DNA of 45,122 bases. Origin: JAAUTS01 sp034440395. Lineage in GTDB: Bacteria; Verrucomicrobiota; Verrucomicrobiia; Methylacidiphilales; JAAUTS01. The notes under the pieces are model-generated. The model had not been told where the DNA came from. It ran no database searches and saw nothing but the letters and a program-made list of their open reading frames with translations. Both the position numbers and the translations under genes were made by a program. Location of the stretch: the NCBI GenBank assembly GCA_034440395.1, contig JAWXBW010000052.1, positions 1-45,122 on the forward strand, given 5' to 3'. The first letter of the stretch is position 1. The number at the start of each line of letters is the position of its first letter. Of this stretch, positions 1-7,147 are shown piece by piece.

Positions 1-428
1 CAGCTAAAAAGAAGGCTGAAGCCGCTCGTAAAGAAATCATGGGTGGTAAAAGCTTTGAAGAAGTAGCTAAAGCTGTTTCGGAAGATCCAGGCAGTAAAGA
101 ACGCGGCGGTGCCCTTCCCCCTTTCGCTCGCGGTCAAATGGTTCCTCCTTTTGAAAAAACAGCCTTCAGCTCACCCGTCAAAACACTGAGCCCCGTTTTC
201 CAAACCAGCTATGGTTTTCACTTTCTCGAAGTTCTCGACAAACGTGAAGCCCGTGTTGTAACGCTCGAAGAAGCCCTGCCTCGTATTGAAGAAAAACTCA
301 AGATGGACAAGAAAATGGAAGCAACTAGGAAGTTCGTCGAAAAACTTCGTTCCGATGCTAAAATCGTGATCAACATCGCCGACCCATCAAAGAATCTGCC
401 CGTTCCACCAGAGCCCGCTAAGAAATAA
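1..428 (+). CDS. Parvulin-type peptidyl-prolyl isomerase, C-terminal part
   Basis: The 5' end lies outside the window; the reading frame is open from base 3. The visible 142 residues carry the second half of a parvulin rotamase domain: a SFEEVAKAVSEDPGSKERGG stretch, then GALPPFARGQMVPPFEKTAF and a YGFHFLEVLDKRE segment. This is the usual order in SurA/PrsA-like periplasmic foldases. A lysine-rich helical tail and a proline-rich end (PVPPEPAKK) follow. The family isomerises Xaa-Pro bonds in exported proteins, here presumably outer-membrane proteins. A strong hairpin terminator follows the stop, so this is the last gene of its transcript. The signal peptide and chaperone domain cannot be seen. 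Confidence 0.88.
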   Translation, partial: AKKKAEAARKEIMGGKSFEEVAKAVSEDPGSKERGGALPPFARGQMVPPFEKTAFSSPVKTLSPVFQTSYGFHFLEVLDKREARVVTLEEALPRIEEKLKMDKKMEATRKFVEKLRSDAKIVINIADPSKNLPVPPEPAKK

Positions 429-444
429 TTCGTTCAGCGCTCCC

Positions 445-476
445 TAAAAAACCCTGCTCCATGCAGGGTTTTTTTG
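445..476 (+). terminator. Rho-independent terminator after the prolyl isomerase
   Basis: ACCCTGC at 451-457 pairs with GCAGGGT at 463-469 around a 5-base loop, with A residues before it and a run of seven T after it. It lies 17 bases past the stop codon of the isomerase. Confidence 0.88.
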
Positions 477-770
477 TGTAGAGAAATGGCTTATCTTCAC
501 CGATCTGCACGTAAAGATATTTAGACAAAAGTACGTATAAAATTCAAACAACTCATCCCACACTGCCTAGAAATTAGACTAAAAGGATTACTTTCCAAAT
601 TTGAGGATAAAAAAGCTCCCAAGCGAAGCCCACTGCCCATTTTCTGCCAACCTAATGGGACGGTTATAACCTAACAGACAAATTTCAGGCTCTTTCAAAT
701 TCTAGAAGATCAAAAAGTTGGCTCCGTCACGGTAGAAACGACCCACTCGCCAAGCTAAGCTGGCCGACCT
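477..770. other. Intergenic region, nothing recognised
   Basis: AT-rich stretch between a plus-strand terminator and the 3' end of upp. I see no ORF with coding character, no tRNA and no repeat. An imperfect GCCA...TGGC hairpin near 750-765 might belong to the 3' end of the upp transcript but lacks a clear T-run. Confidence 0.4.
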
Positions 771-1397
771 CTAAAGCGTTCCGAAATAACGATCTCCGAA
801 ATCACCCAAGCCTGGTAAAATATAGCCCCGTTCATTTAGTTCCCGATCTAACGCTGCCGTAATTATCAGAACATCAGGATAGTGCTCCTCTAACTCCCTC
901 ACACCTTCTGGTGCCGCTACACAACAAACCACCGTAATTTTTTTAGCTCCCGCTTCTCGTAAAATCCGCAACGCCGCACAGCAGCTATGCCCCGTAGCAA
1001 GCATGGGGTCTAAAAGAAAAACTTCCTTTTGATCAAGATTTTCCGGGAGCCGCTTTAAATAAACCTCTGCTTCCAAACTCTCCTCGTTACGCACGATACC
1101 GAGATGGCCAATGCTAGCCTCTGGTAAAATTTCACGAAAAGATCCTAAAAACGCCAGACCCGCTCTTAAGATCGGCACCAAGCACACCTCTTTTCCTAGA
1201 GCTACCCCGCACATTTTTTCCATGGGAGTTACGACTTCCGCCACTCGAGTCAGTAAGTGGCGTGTACTCTCAACCGCCAGCAACTTCCCTATCAAGGCAG
1301 CCTGACGAGCAAACTCAGGTGCAGCTAAGTCTTGGTCACGCAGAGCCGTTAAACGCACCGCCAACAAGGGATGCTCAAGGATTCGCAGATTTTTCAT
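771..1397 (-). CDS. upp: Uracil phosphoribosyltransferase
   Basis: Converts uracil and PRPP to UMP in pyrimidine salvage, in the cytoplasm. The 208-residue protein starts MKNLRILEHPLL. It has the RAG motif near the uracil/PRPP site, a PRPP loop reading LDPMLATGHS (family usual DPMLATGGS), and the conserved C-terminal GYILPGLGDFGDRYFGT. The frame is open to a start at 1424, but the family N-terminus and length favour the ATG at 1397. Either start overlaps the 3' end of the upstream small membrane gene (23 bases with the start chosen here), so the two are probably co-transcribed and translationally coupled. No Shine-Dalgarno sequence is visible. Confidence 0.95.
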   Translation of the reverse strand: MKNLRILEHPLLAVRLTALRDQDLAAPEFARQAALIGKLLAVESTRHLLTRVAEVVTPMEKMCGVALGKEVCLVPILRAGLAFLGSFREILPEASIGHLGIVRNEESLEAEVYLKRLPENLDQKEVFLLDPMLATGHSCCAALRILREAGAKKITVVCCVAAPEGVRELEEHYPDVLIITAALDRELNERGYILPGLGDFGDRYFGTL

Positions 1398-1593
1398 AGG
1401 GAGGAGGCAGGATCTTTTTTGCAATCAGCGTCTGAATAGCCCAAAGCAATAAAATTCCCGCCGTTCCTTCATCAAGATTCCCCACCCCAGGAATATTATC
1501 GGGCAATAGTTCAAAAACCCCGAACCCAGGATTAAGCAAATATAAGAAACTTGCCGCCCCCACAAATACTGCACTTATTTTTTTCCAGTTCAT
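1375..1593 (-). CDS. Small membrane protein, DUF1232/YkvA-like
   Basis: A 72-residue protein with a hydrophobic N-terminal helix (about residues 5-22). A second hydrophobic stretch includes the pattern YLLNPGFGVFELLPDNIPGVGNLDE, which resembles the short DUF1232 (YkvA) motif in which a P-D-x-I-P-x-x-G-x-L-D core follows a membrane helix. The function of that family is unknown. It sits 6 bases after the upstream 74-residue ORF, and its end overlaps the start of upp, so the three probably form one operon. The family assignment is by eye. Confidence 0.65.
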   Translation of the reverse strand: MNWKKISAVFVGAASFLYLLNPGFGVFELLPDNIPGVGNLDEGTAGILLLWAIQTLIAKKILPPPYEKSANP

Positions 1594-1599
1594 ATCAGC

Positions 1600-1824
1600 T
1601 TAAACTCCGTTGCGTTTACCCCATTGATCGACCGCTACCACGCGGATGTTAACAAGGTTATTGTAGTATGATTCTATTTGTTGTTCTGTCCACTTAGGAT
1701 GGCTGTCGCGGATAAGCTCCAGAGTCCAGACCTTAGCCAGTCCAGCTTCGCGTTGAGTCAAGGAACCCACCTGTCTATGGTAGAGCAACTTATTGATGCG
1801 CTCAGGCAATCCCATGAAATTCAT
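1600..1824 (-). CDS. Small hypothetical protein
   Basis: A 74-residue soluble, charged protein that I do not recognise. It has no signal peptide or membrane helix; the middle is likely helical (TQREAGLAKVWTLELIRDSH). It may start at the first ATG or at residue 4. It is the first gene of the likely three-gene unit ending in upp, with a 6-base gap to the next gene, which supports it being real. Confidence 0.55.
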   Translation of the reverse strand: MNFMGLPERINKLLYHRQVGSLTQREAGLAKVWTLELIRDSHPKWTEQQIESYYNNLVNIRVVAVDQWGKRNGV

Positions 1825-1917
1825 GCCAATAATCTAACTCATTTTGTCTAGAATCCCAACAGAAAAGTCAACACCACATGCTAGACATTTCACCAAACTT
1901 CGACGACATTATCTGAG

Positions 1918-2325
1918 ATGATTTTATCCGAAGCCCAGCTCTCCCGCACCTACGAACTTCTTTCTAAACTAGAAAACCGTGCCCGCTCCTGTCCAGGCCT
2001 CTATGCTGTCCCATCCCAGTTGGGACTTCTTAACCTCGCCACCGATCAGTGCTTAGAGCAGTTCCTAACTGCAAATGATTTACCCAAACTTACTTTAAAA
2101 AATCTAGAACAACTTTGCCTTATTTTAGAAAATTATTGGCGTAACCCGGCCCTCAGCCATCAGCACCTAGCCCAAAGCCTGTTACGTCATCGTCCCTCCT
2201 CACCGAAGGCCTTTTTACCCGGCCATTCCAACCAAGAGCAATGGCTGGATCTGATCCGCATAAAAACCAGTATCTCTCTCGAAACGCCTTGTCAGCAGAT
2301 AACCCTTAAGGCAGCATCACCTTAG
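1918..2325 (+). CDS. Hypothetical protein upstream of lemA
   Basis: A 135-residue, leucine-rich, mostly helical soluble protein with no motif I recognise. It has no signal peptide. It is followed within 45 bases by lemA and then by an M48 protease in the same direction, so it may be co-transcribed with them. Leucine spacing (LENRARS, LLNLATDQCLEQFL, LKNLEQLCLILENYW) suggests a helical bundle. Confidence 0.6.
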   Translation: MILSEAQLSRTYELLSKLENRARSCPGLYAVPSQLGLLNLATDQCLEQFLTANDLPKLTLKNLEQLCLILENYWRNPALSHQHLAQSLLRHRPSSPKAFLPGHSNQEQWLDLIRIKTSISLETPCQQITLKAASP

Positions 2326-2368
2326 TAAAGTGCATGTGCGTTTACCTTTTAACCTTGGAGTTTTTTTT

Positions 2369-2971
2369 ATGATGATCTTACTTGCTCTCTTGGCCGTCGT
2401 TGTTGTTGTTGTGCTCTTACTCGCCTTCACCGTCGTTGGTATTTATAACGGTCTAGTCACACTTCGTAACCGCTATAAAAATGCCTATGCCCAGATTGAT
2501 GTGCAACTCAAACGCCGCTACGATCTGATCCCTAACCTTGTTGAAACGGCTAAGGGCTATCTCAAGCACGAAAGTGAAACCCTCGTCGCCGTTACCTCTG
2601 CCCGCGCTACCGCCTTTTCTGCCAACCAAAAAGCCGCAGCAAATCCTGGTGATCCCGCCGCCATGACAGCCCTCTCCAGTGCTGAGTCTGGGTTAACGGG
2701 TGCCTTAGGTCGATTCATGGCCGTAGCCGAAGCCTATCCCGACCTCAAGGCAAACCAAAACATGATGCAGCTTTCTGAGGAACTCACCTCGACGGAAAAT
2801 AAAGTCGCCTTTTCCCGTCAGGCCTACAACGACGCCATCATGGCCTTTAACACCAAGCGTGAGCTGTTTCCCAATAACTTTATCGCCACCATGTTTAACT
2901 TTGCCGCAGCTGAGCTTTTTGAAATCACGAACGCTGCGGAAAAAGAAGCACCAAAAGTTTCCTTCACCTAA
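2369..2971 (+). CDS. lemA: LemA family membrane protein
   Basis: LemA proteins have one N-terminal membrane helix and a helical-bundle domain and are often encoded beside M48/HtpX proteases; their precise role is unsettled. Here residues 1-25 form a valine/leucine-rich helix, followed by the family hallmark YNGLVTLRNRYKNAYAQIDV and LKRRYDLIPNLVETAKGYL, with a later helix ending AFNTKRELFPNNFIA. The frame is open to an ATG at 2330, but a GGAG at 2357-2360, eight bases before the ATG at 2369, picks the shorter form, which puts the membrane helix at the N-terminus. The M48 peptidase follows about 50 bases downstream. Confidence 0.93.
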   Translation: MMILLALLAVVVVVVLLLAFTVVGIYNGLVTLRNRYKNAYAQIDVQLKRRYDLIPNLVETAKGYLKHESETLVAVTSARATAFSANQKAAANPGDPAAMTALSSAESGLTGALGRFMAVAEAYPDLKANQNMMQLSEELTSTENKVAFSRQAYNDAIMAFNTKRELFPNNFIATMFNFAAAELFEITNAAEKEAPKVSFT

Positions 2972-3020
2972 TATCCCTGACCACCCTGCGCCCCTTGCGA
3001 GATAAACGCAGAACTCTCCC

Positions 3021-4991
3021 ATGGATTTCTTTACGCAACAAGATCGGGCTAAAAGTAAGACTAGTGTTCTTATAGTTTATTTTAGTATTTCCGTCCTTCT
3101 AACCATCCTAGCCATTTATGGCGCAACAGCGTTTTTCCTAACTCACTTTTCAGGGAATGACCGACCCTCAGATGGCCTTGCCCTCTTCACGGATGGCCTC
3201 CCTTGGTTTGACTTAGAATTGTTTCTTCTGGTTTTTGGAAGCGTGAGTTTACTTATAGCAATCGGTAGCAGCGTCATGATGTTTAGGCTTTCTCAGGGCG
3301 GTAAAAGTGTGGCCACCTTACTCGGGGGACGCCCCCTGAATCCCTCCACCACCCAGCGCGACGAGATAAAATTACGCAACGTCGTGGAAGAAATGTCTCT
3401 AGCCTCGGGCCTACCCATGCCAGAACTTTACCTCCTAGATCAAGAGGATGGCATCAATGCCTTCGCCGCTGGCTACACCTCCAGTGATGCCGTAGTGGGC
3501 GTGACTAAAGGCTGCCTACAAACTCTCACTCGGGATGAGCTGCAGGGCGTTATCGCTCATGAGTTCAGCCACATCTTGAATGGGGATATGCGTCTAAACA
3601 TGCGTCTAGCCTGCCTAACTCATGGCATTCTTTTTATCTCTGAAACAGGTAAATGGATTTTTCAAGCAGCTGGACGCACCGTTACTTCTGGTAGCCGCGG
3701 TGGCAAAAAAGATGGCTTACCCATTATATTAGTCGTGATGCTAGCAGGAGGGATTCTCACCCTCATCGGATCCATTGGTTATTTTTTTAGTTCAGCTCTG
3801 AAAGCAGCTATCTCACGACAACGCGAATTCCTTGCCGATGCCTCCGCCGTCCAATTTACCCGTAATCCATCTGGCATAAGCGGCGTGCTAAAGAAAATCG
3901 GTGGCTTTAAGGCAGGCTCCGCCTTGAAAGCACCAGAGGCGGGACAAGCCAGTCATTTTTTCTTCAGCCAAGGCGTAAATTTTTTCTTGGGTAACTTACT
4001 CTCAACCCATCCGCCCCTTGCGGAACGCATCCGTGCCATTGACCCAACATTTAATTATGAATTTCCTAAACTAGCCGCCACCTTTCAAGCCGAAGATACC
4101 GCTGATACGACTGCTAAGAGTTTAAGTAGCGAGTTTGCCCCCGTTTCGCCTAGCAGAGCATCCTTAGTCAAGCCCGAGCAAGTCATCAACAGCGTAGGCA
4201 AGATGGATCCCACACAGCTCCAACTCGGACAACTCCTCCGCGCCAAGATTCCAGAAGCCCTCTTTGCCGCTGCGCATGAGCCTTACTCAGCTCAAGCACT
4301 TCTCTTCGCTGCACTCGTAGTTGACTCTGAAAAAGAAAAAACTGAATCTTCCATTTTAACCTTGGCCGGGGAAAATCTCAGCCTAGAAACCCTAAAACTT
4401 ATACCCGCTTTCCAAGCGCTCCCTCATTCCTTGCGCCTACCCCTGATCGACCTGAGCTTGCCCGCTCTTAAGCTACTCTCTCCCGCCCAATATCAAAAAT
4501 TTCGCCAGACCATTCAAACCCTTGTTGAAGCAGACCTTAGTATCTCCCTCTTTGAATATACTCTACAAAAAATCCTCATCCGCCACCTCGACTCTCATTT
4601 TAGTCCCGCTAGAAAGCCCGAGGTCAAATTTTCAAGCCTTAATTCCATATTAGAGCCAACACGAATTCTTTTAGCCTCACTAGCCTATTTTGATAGCAGC
4701 GACCCAAACATTATCGATAAAGTATTTAAAGAAGGCTGCAAACAGTTAAATACCACGGAAGTATCCCACGACTTACCCGCGCAGGAAGCCTGCGGCCTAG
4801 CCCAGTTTGATCAAAGCCTCAATGTCCTACAATACGCCGTTCCCAGTATTAAGAAAAATATTCTCTATGCCTGCGCTACTATCGTTATGTTTGATTCGCA
4901 AATCACTGAGCAAGAAGAAGATCTGCTCCGCGCTATCGCTACCACTTTAGACTGCCCTATCCCACCATTCGCCCTAAGAACCCAATCGTAA
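3021..4991 (+). CDS. M48 family zinc metalloprotease, membrane-bound, with long C-terminal domain
   Basis: A 656-residue HtpX/Ste24-like protease. Two membrane helices (about 15-40 and 67-90) precede the peptidase domain. The zinc motif HEFSH is at 180-184 and the third ligand is Glu269 in REFLADASAVQF. A glycine-rich hydrophobic segment between them is likely a further membrane pair. After residue about 370 comes a long helical region. The last 90 residues (LPAQEACGLAQFDQSLN through TEQEEDLLRAIATTL) look like a TerB-type helical domain, which I infer only from pattern. The LemA plus M48 pairing is common in bacteria and suggests joint membrane-protein quality control. It is much longer than classical HtpX (about 290 residues). 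Confidence 0.92.
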   Translation: MDFFTQQDRAKSKTSVLIVYFSISVLLTILAIYGATAFFLTHFSGNDRPSDGLALFTDGLPWFDLELFLLVFGSVSLLIAIGSSVMMFRLSQGGKSVATLLGGRPLNPSTTQRDEIKLRNVVEEMSLASGLPMPELYLLDQEDGINAFAAGYTSSDAVVGVTKGCLQTLTRDELQGVIAHEFSHILNGDMRLNMRLACLTHGILFISETGKWIFQAAGRTVTSGSRGGKKDGLPIILVVMLAGGILTLIGSIGYFFSSALKAAISRQREFLADASAVQFTRNPSGISGVLKKIGGFKAGSALKAPEAGQASHFFFSQGVNFFLGNLLSTHPPLAERIRAIDPTFNYEFPKLAATFQAEDTADTTAKSLSSEFAPVSPSRASLVKPEQVINSVGKMDPTQLQLGQLLRAKIPEALFAAAHEPYSAQALLFAALVVDSEKEKTESSILTLAGENLSLETLKLIPAFQALPHSLRLPLIDLSLPALKLLSPAQYQKFRQTIQTLVEADLSISLFEYTLQKILIRHLDSHFSPARKPEVKFSSLNSILEPTRILLASLAYFDSSDPNIIDKVFKEGCKQLNTTEVSHDLPAQEACGLAQFDQSLNVLQYAVPSIKKNILYACATIVMFDSQITEQEEDLLRAIATTLDCPIPPFALRTQS

Positions 4992-5470
4992 ACCCTCATC
5001 TTTTCCCTCAGGGTCAGCCTCTGATCTTCCCTAAGTTTTTTCCTAACTAGGAATTAAAGTTGCTTTCTCCATTAATAGACGGCATTATCTTCATCTGAGA
5101 AAGGAGTTTGAGTCAGCGTTCCTGCTGAAGCCAACATTTCTCCAGAGTATGGCGATACCTGATGTATTCCAACAAAGACGGATCTTTTTCGTCCCAACAT
5201 TCTTCTGGAGCAAGCAACGAAATAATTTCTGTTGGGTTCAGAGAGTCGAACAACCGCACTTTTCCACAGTTAAGAATCTGAAAAATGCTAGACTCAATCT
5301 CTTCGACCACTGGATACGAACGTGTTAACTAGTCCAAACAGCGCCCTATTTTTAATAAACAACCCTACTCCACTTTTGGAGCGTGGCGTTTTTGTTTCTC
5401 TAAATTCGGCTACGGACACCACCTCTCCCATGGATTTCGAATGATGATTGGTTTTGCAACTGTTTAGAAA
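4992..5470. other. Intergenic region with one doubtful small ORF
   Basis: Apart from the weak minus-strand ORF at 5113-5310, I see no gene, tRNA or repeat here. A short CTCCA...TGGAG hairpin near 5370-5385 is followed by a few T residues but is too weak to call a terminator. Promoter elements for the RRM gene probably lie in the last 100 bases but none is clear. Confidence 0.35.
5113..5310 (-). CDS. Possible small protein, doubtful
   Basis: A 65-residue ORF with a GTG start in an otherwise empty region. Composition is protein-like (EEIESSIFQILN, LNPTEIISLLAPEECW, LLEYIRYRHTLEKCW) and it overlaps no other gene. No ribosome binding site is clear and I do not recognise a family. It may be real, a remnant, or chance. 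Confidence 0.35.
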   Translation of the reverse strand: MVEEIESSIFQILNCGKVRLFDSLNPTEIISLLAPEECWDEKDPSLLEYIRYRHTLEKCWLQQER

Positions 5471-5506
5471 ATGCCCTTGTTTCCCGCTGGCTCAGCACTG
5501 AGCAAC

Positions 5507-6058
5507 ATGAGTACTGAAAGATCACCTAGACCCCAAGGCGGAAGCCGTGGCGGTCGCCGCCGCACCAGCGGCTCTTCATCACGCGGACCACGTCGTGAAG
5601 GTTACAGCAGAGGCCCCCAAAAGAAAGTCAACCCTATCGTTGCCTTCTTCAAGAAAATCTTCGGTTTAGATAAACCCAAGAAATCCACCCACCACACCAG
5701 TTCCCGCCCAGCAAATGAGAGACGCGAAGGCCGTCCTTCCATCTCACGTGACGAGCAAGTGCCACGTGCGCCCAGACCCCCGCGCGAAGAAGCCCCTGAG
5801 ACTCCCCCTGAGATTCTCAGCACTAAGCTCTACATCGGTAACCTATCCTACGAAACTTCTGAAAGTGATCTATTCGATCTCTTCTCAAAAGTGGGCAGCG
5901 TGACCAACTCGGAAGTCATCCGCGACGGCCAATCCAAATCAAAAGGCTTCGGCTTTGTTGAAATGGACAGCCTTGATAAAGCGCAAGAGGCTGCGGTGAA
6001 ATATCATCGCACCGACTTCATGGGTCGTCAGATCGTGGTGGCTGGAGCCAAGAAATAA
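5507..6058 (+). CDS. RRM-domain RNA-binding protein with arginine/glycine-rich N-terminus
   Basis: The last 80 residues form an RNA recognition motif: RNP2 reads LYIGNL and RNP1 reads KGFGFVEM, with the usual spacing of about 35 residues. The first 100 residues are basic and low in complexity, with RGG/SRG-type runs and a short hydrophobic patch NPIVAFFKKIFGLDKPKK. Bacterial RRM proteins bind single-stranded RNA in the cytoplasm, and cyanobacterial examples are cold-induced. Here the RRM is at the C-terminus behind a long disordered-looking tail. The frame opens at 5471, but the ATG at 5507 (MSTERSPRPQGG) begins the basic tail and looks more natural. A good terminator follows. Confidence 0.88.
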   Translation: MSTERSPRPQGGSRGGRRRTSGSSSRGPRREGYSRGPQKKVNPIVAFFKKIFGLDKPKKSTHHTSSRPANERREGRPSISRDEQVPRAPRPPREEAPETPPEILSTKLYIGNLSYETSESDLFDLFSKVGSVTNSEVIRDGQSKSKGFGFVEMDSLDKAQEAAVKYHRTDFMGRQIVVAGAKK

Positions 6059-6079
6059 TCATTTCCTACATCCTTATAA

Positions 6080-6108
6080 AAAACCCCCGCCTTGTGCGGG
6101 GTTTTTTT
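6080..6108 (+). terminator. Rho-independent terminator after the RRM gene
   Basis: CCCCGC at 6085-6090 pairs with GCGGGG at 6096-6101 around CTTGT, preceded by A residues and followed by seven T. Confidence 0.9.
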
Positions 6109-6192
6109 ATGCTCTGTTCTAAACATCTCTTTCTGGAATGAATTTTTCTAAAATAGTCCGCGGATTTTCGGGCATAAAAATCTATGCCTACC

Positions 6193-6930
6193 TTATTTTA
6201 AAATCTCTAAAGCTATAGACTTAGCCTTACTATAATCGGGCAACTCTTTCACGATGCGATGAATTTTATAATCGTTCGTTAATCCATTTACTAATTTTGT
6301 TTCTCCTAAGGCATAGTTTGTGGCACCCTGCATAGTCACCTTCGTCCATTCCAAACGCCGCAAGATCACATTCTTAGAATCAAGGACGACATAAGCCCAA
6401 ACGAAGCGCCCAGCCTGCTCTTCGAGGTTTTCTTGCACAGAAATAGTATAATCTTTTTTGTAAGGAAGCACCTCACGCTCATAACTCCACATGGCTTGCA
6501 AACGTGGATTTTTACCTGCGGCACGGAGAGCCTGTAACTGGAGGCGCAGTGGTTCCACGGCCGCCACGTCCCCCAACCCTTGTTGAATCTTAATCATACC
6601 AATAAGTCCCGCCTCATGATCAGGTTCCAACTTGCGAAATCGCTCAATAAAGCCAAGTGCCTCAGCGAACTGAAATTTACGAAGATGGACTAAGCCTGAC
6701 ATGAGTAAAGAACCCCGTGCCTCAGGATCTTCTGAAAGTATTTTAGTAAATATAGCCAAAGCCTCATTGCTTTTTCCCTCTTGGGCTAAGGTAGCGCCTT
6801 GCTGAAAACGTAGTTTCCAATCTATCACTTGCTCAGGCGTAGAGGCATTGAGGTAACTCTTGTCCAACGCCATAAACAGACCAAGAAAAAGCAAACAGTA
6901 TAAGGTAATTCCGCGGGTAACGAACTTCAT
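6193..6930 (-). CDS. Exported TPR-repeat protein
   Basis: A 245-residue protein with an N-terminal hydrophobic segment (residues 7-24) that is a signal peptide or anchor. Residues about 40-140 carry helix pairs of TPR type (LRFQQGATLAQEGKSNEALAIF, GLVHLRKFQFAEALGFIERF, GLIGMIKIQQGLGDVAAVEP). The last 90 residues have no recognised motif and appear to be beta-rich. TPR arrays are protein-protein interaction scaffolds. It is a single gene, divergent from leuA. No function can be assigned beyond an envelope location. Confidence 0.75.
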   Translation of the reverse strand: MKFVTRGITLYCLLFLGLFMALDKSYLNASTPEQVIDWKLRFQQGATLAQEGKSNEALAIFTKILSEDPEARGSLLMSGLVHLRKFQFAEALGFIERFRKLEPDHEAGLIGMIKIQQGLGDVAAVEPLRLQLQALRAAGKNPRLQAMWSYEREVLPYKKDYTISVQENLEEQAGRFVWAYVVLDSKNVILRRLEWTKVTMQGATNYALGETKLVNGLTNDYKIHRIVKELPDYSKAKSIALEILK

Positions 6931-6961
6931 GTCAACTTGACTAAGCTAAATTTATCCTTTA

Positions 6962-7111
6962 TAAAAGAAGAAATGAAGCATCTTCTTCTCAAGCTACGAC
7001 TTAGCCTGCCTGAAAGCCCTTGCGCTTAGGTGGATGCCGTCTTGTTAAGAAAGAGGGTTTCTCCCCCCAGCACTCGGGTAATCAGGCGACTTCTGTCACG
7101 CCACCCCTCTT
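6962..7111 (+). promoter_or_regulatory. Possible structured leader of leuA
   Basis: AAGAGGG at 7051-7057 can pair with CCCTCTT at 7105-7111. The enclosed stretch holds two further hairpins: CCC/GGG at 7066-7068 and 7076-7078, and GGCG/CGCC at 7085-7088 and 7099-7102. The outer stem ends in a short T-run 37 bases before the leuA ATG, so an attenuator is possible. A separate GAAGAA/TTCTTC hairpin lies at 6967-6988. No known riboswitch or leucine-rich leader peptide was recognised. Confidence 0.3.
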
Positions 7112-7147
7112 TTAACCACTTGTTTAATTTCCTTTACTTCTTCCTTT

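Noticed and set aside
4996..5040. ACCCT...AGGGT hairpin after the M48 protease as a terminator
   Set aside because: Five-base stem, a long loop and no T-run directly after it.
5231..5270. Possible tRNA fragment around GGTTCAGAGAGTCGAAC
   Set aside because: It lacks acceptor and anticodon stems; the likeness to a T-arm is only superficial.
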